A DNA stretch of 64,000 nucleotides, taken from assembly GCF_920987055.1 (NCBI RefSeq), contig NZ_CAKLBX010000001.1, positions 1,350,501 through 1,414,500 of the forward strand, given 5' to 3'. A program made the position numbers and the translations under genes. The notes beneath the pieces were generated by a model. That model was not told where the DNA came from. It saw only the letters and a program-made list of their open reading frames with translations, and did not search any database. Positions 8,848 to 16,196 of this stretch are shown here, piece by piece (positions within the stretch are counted from its first letter, which is position 1; each line of letters begins with the position of its first letter). The DNA is from Novosphingobium sp. CECT 9465. Its GTDB lineage: Bacteria > Pseudomonadota > Alphaproteobacteria > Sphingomonadales > Sphingomonadaceae.

Positions 8848-9591
8848 TCAGGACTTGTCGGCGCAGATCTTCAGGCCAAGGCTGTCCACATCGTCGCCGA
8901 TCAGGTTGTACAGCTTGTTCAGTTCCACAATGAATTCAGCATAGTACTTGTCGCCGGTGACGTCGCCAGTTGGCGTGTCGTCGTTGAAGCTGTTCTTCGT
9001 TGGTGATCCGACAAGAACCGTTGCGATGGCAGGGTTGCCCATGCGGTCCACGCTGACAAAGGCAGAATCAGGATCGGTTCGAAAATTGAAGCCGCTCCCG
9101 GTCCCTGTGGCAACCTGCGGCGTACCGTTCGGCGTGGGCAGGAACGGGAAGGTCAACAGGAAGAACTTGTCGTTGCTCGGTGGATTGAGCGGGACGTTGG
9201 CAATCGTGTTCGGTCCCTGACCGGTTACCGTCATGTCCAGCAGCAGCGTGGCCAGCAGGATATCGACGACCGGGTCAGCCGGATGACGGCCGTTTGGCCA
9301 GCGGGTTGACCGGGTCAAATCAAGTTTGAGTGTATCGGGGATAAGAATTGACCGCAGATTGGCCCCGTTCTGACCCTGGATTGCCTGGGTAAAGCAGCGT
9401 GTGGAATCGAACGTGACGGCGGTTGCGGTTGGTGTCGGGGTTGCCGTGGCGGTCGAGCTTGGCATCGGCGCCGGGACGACGACCTGACCGCCAGCGCCAT
9501 CTTCACCGCAGGCAGTCAACGAAAGGGCCAGCGCCAGAGGCGTGGCGGTAAGGGCGAGGGCGCGCAGGCGCTTGATCGGGTTGATGGTCAT
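8848..9591 (-). CDS. Lipoprotein resembling the C-terminal half of DUF4331
   Basis: 247 residues with a lipobox (LSLTAC) near residue 27 and a Pro/Thr/Ala linker. The body contains RWPNGRHPADPVVDI and VDRMGNPAI, which by eye match the WPNGR-DDVVDI and SRLGNP segments of the second half of full-length DUF4331 proteins. Its ATG overlaps the stop of the upstream DUF4331 gene by one base (TGATG), so the two are translationally coupled. Likely attached to the outer or inner membrane facing the periplasm. Function unknown. Confidence 0.7.
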   Translation of the reverse strand: MTINPIKRLRALALTATPLALALSLTACGEDGAGGQVVVPAPMPSSTATATPTPTATAVTFDSTRCFTQAIQGQNGANLRSILIPDTLKLDLTRSTRWPNGRHPADPVVDILLATLLLDMTVTGQGPNTIANVPLNPPSNDKFFLLTFPFLPTPNGTPQVATGTGSGFNFRTDPDSAFVSVDRMGNPAIATVLVGSPTKNSFNDDTPTGDVTGDKYYAEFIVELNKLYNLIGDDVDSLGLKICADKS

Positions 9592-10262
9592 CAGATATTC
9601 CCCCCGAAGCGAAGTGTCTGTCCCCAGATGCCGAGATTATTGACTCCCGCGCCGAGCTTTTCGTCGGGGATTTCCAGCACGATTGCAGTGTCGTTCTGGC
9701 CATCGAAGAAATTACGATCGTTGCGGATGCGCAAGACCCCGGTCGAACGGGTTTCGCGGAAGCCGATCAGATCGAAGAAGAACGGTTCGTCGAACAGGCC
9801 GACGCGAACCTTGACGCCATCCTTTTCGAGATTGGTCTCGACCGGCCCTTCGACCACGCCGGTCACGCCGGGAATGCCTTCGATGCGTACGCCCCAGTCC
9901 TTGTCGCCCGCGCCCTTGCCGAATCGGTACTTGATTGTGAATTCGGGGGTATTGGCAGGTGCTGCGGTTGAGATATTGATCTTGAAGAGCACATCGCGGT
10001 CATAATAGAGCGGCGTTGTGCCCGCCGCCGAAACGGGACCGGCAAAGGTCATGGCGATTTTTGTCGTTCCATTCGAATGCCAGGCAAACACGTCGGCGAT
10101 GTCGGCCGGAATATCGGGGTTGGCGTCAACCCCGCCATCGGTGCGGCCCGGCGGGTCGAGGTGGTCGGCACTGGTGGCAACGCCGGTCGGCACCAGCAGC
10201 AGCGCGGCGAAACCGGCTGCTCCTGCGCTTCCGGCCAGCAAGGTCTTTATCATGCGGTGCAT
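9591..10262 (-). CDS. Exported half-length DUF4331 protein
   Basis: 223 residues from the ATG at 10262, preceded by GGGAG at 11 bases; the frame is open upstream without a better start. A signal peptide with hydrophobic core GSAGAAGFAALLLVP is cleaved before SADHLDPPGRTDG. That stretch, with IPADIADVFAWHS, is the hallmark opening of DUF4331 proteins. Usual family members are about twice this size, and the other half seems to be the next gene. No catalytic motif is visible. First gene of a four-gene unit (9591-10262 to 6364-7476). Function unknown. Confidence 0.8.
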   Translation of the reverse strand: MHRMIKTLLAGSAGAAGFAALLLVPTGVATSADHLDPPGRTDGGVDANPDIPADIADVFAWHSNGTTKIAMTFAGPVSAAGTTPLYYDRDVLFKINISTAAPANTPEFTIKYRFGKGAGDKDWGVRIEGIPGVTGVVEGPVETNLEKDGVKVRVGLFDEPFFFDLIGFRETRSTGVLRIRNDRNFFDGQNDTAIVLEIPDEKLGAGVNNLGIWGQTLRFGGNI

Positions 10263-10325
10263 GGTGAAACTCCCACAATAAACAGACGAAAGATTGTGCG
10301 ACCAGTCTTTCGCCTCTTTCTGCCC

Positions 10326-10368
10326 GAATCGCTGTGCAAAGCTGCACACTTTGGAAAAATAGCGATTC
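10326..10368 (-). promoter_or_regulatory. Nested inverted repeat upstream of the DUF4331 operon
   Basis: Outer arms GAATCGCT (10326-10333) and AGCGATTC (10361-10368) enclose an inner dyad TGTGCA-AAGC-TGCACA (10333-10348). It lies about 65-105 bases upstream of the DUF4331 start. It could be an operator for a dimeric regulator or a leader hairpin. There is no T-run, so it is a poor terminator. Confidence 0.4.
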
Positions 10369-10427
10369 AGCGGGAGGCCTCAATTCTTATGTAACCGAAA
10401 AAGCCCGCAGAGGTGAAGGGGAAATAC

Positions 10428-11834
10428 TTAGACCAATGCCGAAATTCCCCAGACCACGCCCACCAGCAGGAAAACTCCCGCCAGATCGAGCGCCAGCCCG
10501 GCTTTTATCATGGCGCGCATCGAACAATGGCCCGTGGCCCAAGCCAGTGCGTTCGGCCCGGTTCCGGCGGGCAACATGAAGCCCCAGGTTGCGGCAAAAG
10601 CGGCGGGCAGGGCCAGCAGGACGGGGTCTGCACCCAATGCCGCCACCAGCGCCGCCACCACCGGCATGAACCCGCTGGCGGCCGCGATATTGCTCGCAAA
10701 TTCGGTCACCGCGATCACGAAGGCCACCAGCACCAGCGCCACGATGGGCAGGGGCACGTGCTGCAACGGCAACAGCATCTCGCCCAGCCATCCGGTCAGC
10801 CCGGATTCGGTCATGCTCATCGCCATGGCAAGCCCGCCGCCGAACATCAGCACCACGTCCCACGGCGCGCGGTTCGCTTCGGGCCAGGTCAGCATCGGGC
10901 GGCCGGTGCCATCGGGCAGGAAAAACAGCACCAGCCCGGCAATGGCGGCAATCGTGCCATCGGTCAGCCCGCCTCTGGGGAAGAAACCTTCCAGCCAGGG
11001 CTGCGCGACCCAGGCCATGAAAGCGAGAATCACCACCGGCATCAGCCGACGTTCGGGCACGGTCCAGCGGACGGAGTGTGCGATCGAATCGCGCGCTGCC
11101 ACCGGATCGAAGGCATCCTTGTCCAGCCCTTGCACCCGCGCGATGATCCACGCCGCCAGCGGCACCGCCAGCAGCGCAATCGGCACACCATACATCGCCC
11201 AGCCAATGAACGTGATCCGGGTGCCCAGCGTCTTCTCGATCATTCCAGCGGCAATCGCATTGGTGGGCGTACCGATCATCGTGGCAAGGCCGCCGATCGA
11301 TGCCGCGAAGGCGATTCCCATCGGCAATGCGCCGGCCATGCCCGAAGTCTCGCCCGGCCGGACACCGCCAGCGCCAAGCATGGCCAGCGCCATCGGCATC
11401 ATGATCAGGGCCGTCGATGTATTGGAAATGAAGCTGGAAAGCACCGCCGTTGCCGCCATGACCGCGAACAGCAATTGTGCGGGTCTGGCCCCGGCAAAGC
11501 TCATGATGAACAGCGCGAGCCGGTGGTGCAGGCCAGTGCGCTCGATCGCCAGCGCCAGAAACGCGCCGCCGATGAACAGGAACAGGATCGGCGAGTAATA
11601 GGACGATGCAGTCTTGGCGGCATCTGCAACGCCGGTAAGGGGCAGGACGATGAAGGGAAGCAAGGCCGTGGCTGACAACGGCAGGGCCTCGGTCATCCAC
11701 CAAACCGCCATCCACCAGACAAGGCCTGCTGTCAGCCACGCCGTTTCCGGCATTCCCGCAGGCGCAGCCGCCAGCAGGGTTACCGCCATCCCCGTCGGGC
11801 CGACAATCAATCCGATCCTGCGCGCGTCGATCAC
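10428..11834 (-). CDS. SLC13/DASS-family anion symporter
   Basis: Inner-membrane transporter of the divalent anion:Na+ symporter family (dicarboxylates, citrate or sulfate). About twelve hydrophobic segments are present. Both family signature regions are visible: SNTSTALIMMP followed by GTPTNAIAAG, and EFASNIAAASGFMP followed by PAGTGPNALAWA. The frame stays open far upstream through the 33-bp repeat and the L,D-transpeptidase gene, which cannot be its true N-terminus. GTG at 11834, after a G-rich stretch, gives 468 residues, the usual size. An internal ATG about 16 codons later is an alternative. Substrate cannot be assigned. Confidence 0.85.
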   Translation of the reverse strand: MIDARRIGLIVGPTGMAVTLLAAAPAGMPETAWLTAGLVWWMAVWWMTEALPLSATALLPFIVLPLTGVADAAKTASSYYSPILFLFIGGAFLALAIERTGLHHRLALFIMSFAGARPAQLLFAVMAATAVLSSFISNTSTALIMMPMALAMLGAGGVRPGETSGMAGALPMGIAFAASIGGLATMIGTPTNAIAAGMIEKTLGTRITFIGWAMYGVPIALLAVPLAAWIIARVQGLDKDAFDPVAARDSIAHSVRWTVPERRLMPVVILAFMAWVAQPWLEGFFPRGGLTDGTIAAIAGLVLFFLPDGTGRPMLTWPEANRAPWDVVLMFGGGLAMAMSMTESGLTGWLGEMLLPLQHVPLPIVALVLVAFVIAVTEFASNIAAASGFMPVVAALVAALGADPVLLALPAAFAATWGFMLPAGTGPNALAWATGHCSMRAMIKAGLALDLAGVFLLVGVVWGISALV

Positions 11835-11885
11835 CCGGTTCTGCCCCCGCTTTTCCCGCCAACTGCCTAGCAGAGGTGGGGCAAA

Positions 11886-12008
11886 GCGAAAGGGCTTGCC
11901 CGCCAGCGCATCAAGGAAGCGAAAGGGCTTGCCCGCCAGCGCATCAAGGAAGCGAAAGGGCTTGCCCGTCAGCGCATCAAGGAAGCGAAAGGGCTTGCCC
12001 GCCAGCGC
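11886..12008. repeat. 33-bp tandem repeat, about 3.7 copies
   Basis: Unit GCGAAAGGGCTTGCCCGCCA plus 13 more bases starts at 11886, 11919, 11952 and 11985. The third copy has one C-to-T change, and the fourth degenerates after about 24 bases. The unit is 11 codons long, so it keeps frame on both strands. It lies between the SLC13 start and the L,D-transpeptidase stop and supplies the last residues of the latter. Confidence 0.95.
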
Positions 12009-12685
12009 GTCAGGTATGGTTGGGCATGCAGCGGCGGAAATACGCTTTCGATGGGCTTGCTGTCCGGCAGGACATAGACATAGCCGCCCTTCTTGCCGAA
12101 TTGCTGGCGGATCTTGGCATAAGCCACCTTGGGCACATTGATGCAGCCGAAGGTTATGCGGTTGTCCTCGATTGTTCTGGACAATATCCGTTCCCGCCGT
12201 TTTTCCCTGGGTTTGCCCGGCGGAATGGTGTGGATGGCCACCGAAGTCGCATAATCCACCCACAGCACTTTCTGATTGCCCGCAGCGACGCCGAATTTCG
12301 CGAGAAAGCGTCCGGCAGGGGTGGTTTTTTCAGCGGGTCCGATCTCGGAAAGATCCTTGCTGCCGATGCCGGGGGTCGCATCGTCACCTGCCGCGATGCC
12401 GATCAGCACGGGCGCTGTGGCCAGTTGCTTGCCCTTGGCGTCGAACAGGAACATCGCGGCCGATGGCTTGTCGATCACGATATAGGGCAAGCGCGCGTTG
12501 TCGCCCGACTGGGAAACCCACGTCGTAACTCTTGAGGCAGCTTCCGATCTTTCTGCTTCAACATTTTGAGATTGCACTTTTTCTGCCGAATCCGTGCGTT
12601 TTGCTGCCTGCGCCGGGCCTGTTGCAGTAAATGTCAGCGCAAGACAGGAAAGCGCCAGAATACCGTGGTTCATCGATTGTCGCAC
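11969..12685 (-). CDS. L,D-transpeptidase (YkuD domain), exported
   Basis: Forms 3-3 cross-links in peptidoglycan or attaches proteins to it in the periplasm. After a signal peptide come IVIDKPSAAMFLFD, the YkuD entry strand, then IHTIPP and the active-site segment RITFGCINVP, which carries the nucleophilic Cys. This fits the HX(n)S/TxGCI/VxV pattern in a variant form. A GTG start (12685) gives an Arg-bearing signal peptide; ATG 12673 is an alternative. The last about 11 residues (WRASPFASLMR) are encoded by the 33-bp repeat, so the original C-terminus has probably been replaced or extended. Confidence 0.85.
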   Translation of the reverse strand: MRQSMNHGILALSCLALTFTATGPAQAAKRTDSAEKVQSQNVEAERSEAASRVTTWVSQSGDNARLPYIVIDKPSAAMFLFDAKGKQLATAPVLIGIAAGDDATPGIGSKDLSEIGPAEKTTPAGRFLAKFGVAAGNQKVLWVDYATSVAIHTIPPGKPREKRRERILSRTIEDNRITFGCINVPKVAYAKIRQQFGKKGGYVYVLPDSKPIESVFPPLHAQPYLTRWRASPFASLMR

Positions 12686-12732
12686 TCAAATGTAGAAAGG
12701 GCAGATCGGAAGCTGCGTTCATATAGCTTTCG

Positions 12733-13032
12733 TCAGTTGCGCGGGCGCTTGCGTTGCGCTTCGATCATGCGCTGTTCGACACCATCAACGCGGCCGGTCA
12801 ACTGGTCGAGACGCTGGGTGTTGGTCTGGGCCTGTCCGGCAGCGGCCTGCGCTTCACCGCGGGCGGCGCGGGCGATACCGTCCGTTTCGGCAACGCGGCC
12901 TTCGAGAGCCGCAACGCGCTGGTCGACAACAGCGACCTGTTCGCGGACGTAGCCCTTGGTGGCGCAACCGCCGAGGCCGAGCGAACCAGCCATGATGGCA
13001 ACGGCGGGGATGATCTTGAGAGATGGCATCAT
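12733..13032 (-). CDS. Small coiled-coil lipoprotein
   Basis: 99 residues from ATG 13032; ATG 13029 is adjacent. A hydrophobic signal ends in lipobox LGLGGCAT. The mature chain GYVREQVAVVDQRVAAL continues as a heptad-like Ala/Val/Gln helix, with a basic end RKRPRN. It resembles Lpp-type outer-membrane lipoproteins in design but has no terminal Lys for peptidoglycan attachment. AAGGAA sits upstream. Such proteins are common in sphingomonads and of unknown role. The nearby L,D-transpeptidase makes a cell-envelope role plausible. Confidence 0.75.
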   Translation of the reverse strand: MMPSLKIIPAVAIMAGSLGLGGCATKGYVREQVAVVDQRVAALEGRVAETDGIARAARGEAQAAAGQAQTNTQRLDQLTGRVDGVEQRMIEAQRKRPRN

Positions 13033-13181
13033 GCAAAAATTCCTTTTTTGGCGAACCGCGCATCGAACGTGCAGGAACGACAATCGGGCATGATGGAATC
13101 GGCGGTTCGTGCATGGCGCAAGCTGGATGGACAGTGTTCGGGGGAACGTGCGCCAGCGCGTTTTGGGCGGTCGACAAACCG

Positions 13182-13209
13182 AAAAGGGCGCACCTTCCGG
13201 CGCGCCCTT
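13182..13209 (-). terminator. Rho-independent terminator after infC
   Basis: Arms AAGGGCGC (13184-13191) and GCGCCCTT (13202-13209) form an 8-bp stem. Read on the minus strand it is followed by TTTTC. It sits 30 bases past the infC stop. Confidence 0.8.
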
Positions 13210-13238
13210 CAATCCTTCGGCAATGGTTGCCCTTGCGC

Positions 13239-13781
13239 TTACTTCGGCGCGAGAACCATCAGCATCTGGCGGCCTTCCATGCGGGGGAAGGCTTCGATCT
13301 TGGCAATCTCGGCCACATCGTCCTGGACCTTGCGGAGCAGGTTCATGCCGATCTGCTGGTGCGAAAGCTCGCGCCCGCGAAACCGCAGCGTGATCTTGAC
13401 CTTGTCGCCATCCTCGATGAACCGCACCACGTTACGCATCTTGGTATCGTAGTCATGGTCATCGATGTTCGGACGCATCTTGATCTCCTTGATCTCCTGC
13501 GTCTTCTGGCTCTTGCGAGCGGCGTTGGCCTTCTTCTGCGCCTCGTACCGGAACTTGCCGACATCGAGGAACTTGCAGACCGGAGGATCGGCCGTGGGCG
13601 AAACTTCGACAAGGTCGAGACCGACGGAGGCGGCCTGATCAATCGCTTCGCGGGTGTACATCACACCCAGGTTCTCGCCATTTTCGTCGATCACGCGCAC
13701 TTTGGGCACGTTGATCATCTGGTTGAAGCGAGGCCCGCTCTTGACGGGGGGCGCCATGCTGCGCCGGGGTGGGGGAGCTAT
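13239..13781 (-). CDS. infC: Translation initiation factor IF-3, probable AUA start
   Basis: IF-3 binds the 30S subunit, blocks 50S joining and rejects wrong start codons. The sequence shows the N-domain ([17 protein letters not shown]), the linker helix ([15 protein letters not shown]) and the C-domain ([19 protein letters not shown]). ATG 13757 has no Shine-Dalgarno. Eight codons upstream, in frame, an ATA at 13781-13779 follows AGGAG (13794-13790) with an ideal 8-base spacer, giving 180 residues. A non-AUG start lets IF-3 repress its own synthesis, as with AUU in E. coli. Unusually, rpmI and rplT do not follow; a terminator does. Confidence 0.92.
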   Translation of the reverse strand: MAPPPRRSMAPPVKSGPRFNQMINVPKVRVIDENGENLGVMYTREAIDQAASVGLDLVEVSPTADPPVCKFLDVGKFRYEAQKKANAARKSQKTQEIKEIKMRPNIDDHDYDTKMRNVVRFIEDGDKVKITLRFRGRELSHQQIGMNLLRKVQDDVAEIAKIEAFPRMEGRQMLMVLAPK

Positions 13782-13794
13782 TGTGCTTTCTCCT
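13779..13794 (-). promoter_or_regulatory. infC ribosome-binding site with AUA start codon
   Basis: AGGAG, 8 bases, then ATA, in frame with infC. The next in-frame ATG is 24 bases downstream and lacks any purine-rich site. This decides the start and implies IF-3 autoregulation. Confidence 0.7.
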
Positions 13795-13896
13795 GCAGTT
13801 TAAACGAATATACGATTGGCGCGCTCATATCACAATGTACGCTTAGATAAAGGGCGCATTGCGCAGCTTATCGCAGCCCTTATCCCGGCCATGCGT

Positions 13897-14571
13897 TCAT
13901 GCCGCTGCGCGCCACAATGCAAAGCGTGCAAGGCGATCTCCCGCCGGAACGATGGCGTCGATTGCCTGGGCGGGTTGCAGCGCGGACAGGATGGCTGGAT
14001 CGGCCGCATCCATTCCGCCGGTCAAAGCGCCGAAAGCAGGCAGGATCAGGCGGTTTTCGCTGGCAACGGCGCAGGCGCGGGCTATTGAGCGGCCACGCAC
14101 CCTGACCCGCAACTTGGGGTGGAAATGGCCTGAAACTTCACATCCTTGCGCACCGGCACGGGCGATATGGCGCAGGGAAAGACCGCGCGTGGACAGTTCG
14201 TCAACGATGGTTCCGCCCGGAGCGCGGGCGTCCTCATCGTGATTTCCGGTGATCCAGACCCATTCTGTCGCGCGCGTCAGGGCATCGAGCATGCCCGCCG
14301 CGTGAGGTTCGAGCCGGTCAACACCGGCCGAGTCGTGGAACGAATCGCCCAGGCAATAGACCCGGCGCGCGTTGGTTTCCCGCAGCGCTTCCGCAAGCCG
14401 CTCCAGCGTGGCGCGGCTGTCATACGGGGGCAGCATCTGGCCGTGGCAGGCAAAGAAGCTGGCCTTTTCCAGATGGAGGTCCGCCACCAGCAACGCGTTT
14501 TCCTCCGCCCAGAACAGCGCGCGCGAAACCGCGAGGCGAAATTCCTGATGTGCGAACGAAAAGGGAACCAT
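13897..14571 (-). CDS. pdeM: Ligase-associated DNA-damage-response endonuclease PdeM
   Basis: Calcineurin-like metallophosphoesterase; the named family acts with LigD-type ligase, Lhr helicase and an exonuclease in DNA repair. Metal-binding motifs are in order: LLVADLHLEK (DxH), VYCLGDSFHD (GDxxHD), WVWITGNHDED (GNHD), and VSGHFHPK (GHxH). ATG 14571 follows GGGGAAG and gives 224 residues, the usual size. The longer upstream frame runs into divergent hemF and was not used. The usual partners (ligase, helicase, Exo) are not in the window. It is divergent from hemF across 45 bases. Confidence 0.88.
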   Translation of the reverse strand: MVPFSFAHQEFRLAVSRALFWAEENALLVADLHLEKASFFACHGQMLPPYDSRATLERLAEALRETNARRVYCLGDSFHDSAGVDRLEPHAAGMLDALTRATEWVWITGNHDEDARAPGGTIVDELSTRGLSLRHIARAGAQGCEVSGHFHPKLRVRVRGRSIARACAVASENRLILPAFGALTGGMDAADPAILSALQPAQAIDAIVPAGDRLARFALWRAAA

Positions 14572-14616
14572 GACTTCCCCTTGCCGTATGCCCTTTCCCT
14601 TGGCAAGTGCCCTCTC

Positions 14617-15498
14617 ATGACCGAAAACCCGATACCTGAAGACTGGACCCGGCAGACTGCGCAAGCCCGCGCGTGGTTCGAATCGCTACGCGACCGCATC
14701 TGTGCCGAATTCGAGGCGATCGAGCGTGAGGCAGGCTCGGATGCGCGCTTTGCCTACACGCCGTGGAACCGCGAACATGATGGTGAGACCGTGCAGAACG
14801 GCGGCGGCGGTGTTCAGGGATTGATGAAAGGCAAGGTCTTCGAAAAGGTCGGCGTCAACGTCTCGACTGTTCAGGGCGAATTTTCCAAGGAATTTGCGGG
14901 CACGATCAACGGAGCGAGCGCGGAAACGCCCGGCTTTACCGCAACGGGCATCAGTCTGGTTGCACACATGGCCAACCCCCACGTTCCCGCCGTCCACATG
15001 AACACGCGCTTCCTGACCACCAGCAAGGCGTGGTTCGGCGGCGGCGGCGATCTCAATCCGCCGATCCCCTACGACGAGGATACGGCAGAGTTCCACGCCA
15101 CCTACCAGGCTGCCTGCGACAAGCATGACTCGGAATATTACCCGCGCTTCAAGAAATGGGCGGACGACTACTTCTACATCCCCCACCGCAAGGTCCATCG
15201 CGGTGTCGGAGGGATATTCTACGATCATCTCGAATGCGCCGATCAGGCCGCGTTCGAGGCAAACTTCGCCTTCACCCGCGATGTCGGCGAAGCCTTCCTC
15301 GCCGTTTTCCCCAAACTTGTCCGCCGCCGCATGGCGATGCCGTTCAACGAGGCCGAAAAGCTCCAGCAACTCCAGTACCGGGGGCGCTACGCCGAGTTCA
15401 ACCTCGTGTGGGATCGCGGCACACTGTTCGGCCTCAAGACCGGCGGCAACATCGACGCCATCCTGATGAGCCTGCCGCCCGAAGCGGTGTGGAGCTGA
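14617..15498 (+). CDS. hemF: Oxygen-dependent coproporphyrinogen III oxidase
   Basis: Cytosolic, O2-dependent conversion of coproporphyrinogen III to protoporphyrinogen IX. Characteristic HemF stretches are present: TPWNREHDGET early, HMNTRFL and the FGGGGDLNP loop in the middle, and GGIFYDHLE with YRGRYAEFNLVWDRGT toward the end. ATG 14617 gives 293 residues, the family norm; the open frame upstream is antisense to pdeM. The stop is 4 bases from the next start, so the GNAT gene is co-transcribed. Confidence 0.96.
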   Translation: MTENPIPEDWTRQTAQARAWFESLRDRICAEFEAIEREAGSDARFAYTPWNREHDGETVQNGGGGVQGLMKGKVFEKVGVNVSTVQGEFSKEFAGTINGASAETPGFTATGISLVAHMANPHVPAVHMNTRFLTTSKAWFGGGGDLNPPIPYDEDTAEFHATYQAACDKHDSEYYPRFKKWADDYFYIPHRKVHRGVGGIFYDHLECADQAAFEANFAFTRDVGEAFLAVFPKLVRRRMAMPFNEAEKLQQLQYRGRYAEFNLVWDRGTLFGLKTGGNIDAILMSLPPEAVWS

Positions 15499-15502
15499 GT
15501 CA

Positions 15503-16123
15503 GTGAAGGTCGCGGGCGAACCGCTGGGCGAGGGCTTCCACAACGTCCGCGCTGGCGACCTTGCCTGCGTGGTTACCGCACTGGAAATGCGCGAGCCGCC
15601 CGCCGATTTGCGCCGCCTGACCCCAGAGGACGATGTGCCGATCCAGCTTGTCCGCTGGAAGGATTGCACGCCCGAAAAGTACCGTGTGCTCTACAAGCGG
15701 GTGGGCGGGCCGTGGCTGTGGTGGGCACGGCTTGTGAAGACCGATGCCGAACTCGTTGAAATCCTGTCTGATCCGCGCGTCCAGCTTTACGCCGTGGTTG
15801 ACCGCGCCCGCGTTGAAATCGGGATCGTAGAACTCGATTTCCGGGTGGAAGGCGAGTGCGAGATCGTGTTTTTCGGCCTCATCCCCGGTGCCACGGGCAA
15901 GGGCCTTGGCAAATGGCTGATGCGCAAGGCGCTTGGGATGGCTTGGATCAAGGGCATTTCGCGCGTCTGGCTGCATTCGTGCACCACCGATGATCCGCGC
16001 GCGGTGCCGTTCTACATGAGCCGTGGCTTCGTGCCCTTTGCCCGTTTTGTCGAAATCTATCGCGACCCGCGCCTGTGCGGGCTGTACCCGGAAGACGCCG
16101 CAAACTTCGCCCTTATCCGATAA
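15503..16123 (+). CDS. GNAT-family N-acetyltransferase
   Basis: 206 residues from a GTG preceded by GGAG. The acetyl-CoA-binding region is FFGLIPGATGKGLGKWLMRKAL (motif A, Q/RxxGxG/A type). It is preceded by GIVELDF and followed by VWLHSCTTDDPRAVPFYMSRGF, the usual end of the fold. The substrate cannot be predicted. Tight packing behind hemF suggests co-expression rather than a shared pathway. Its 3' side is a 73-base gap before the Rel gene. Confidence 0.85.
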   Translation: MKVAGEPLGEGFHNVRAGDLACVVTALEMREPPADLRRLTPEDDVPIQLVRWKDCTPEKYRVLYKRVGGPWLWWARLVKTDAELVEILSDPRVQLYAVVDRARVEIGIVELDFRVEGECEIVFFGLIPGATGKGLGKWLMRKALGMAWIKGISRVWLHSCTTDDPRAVPFYMSRGFVPFARFVEIYRDPRLCGLYPEDAANFALIR

Positions 16124-16196
16124 AGGCGGGAATCATTCGAATTTACGGAGGCTTCCTACTTGCCCTAACCGCCTGCTTGCCTCCATCTAGGGTCAG

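Noticed and set aside
11886..12008. Direct repeats as a CRISPR array
   Set aside because: Units are contiguous with no spacers, and there are no cas genes.
14146..14616. N-terminal extension of hemF
   Set aside because: The extension is antisense to pdeM and gives a non-HemF sequence; ATG 14617 yields the standard length.
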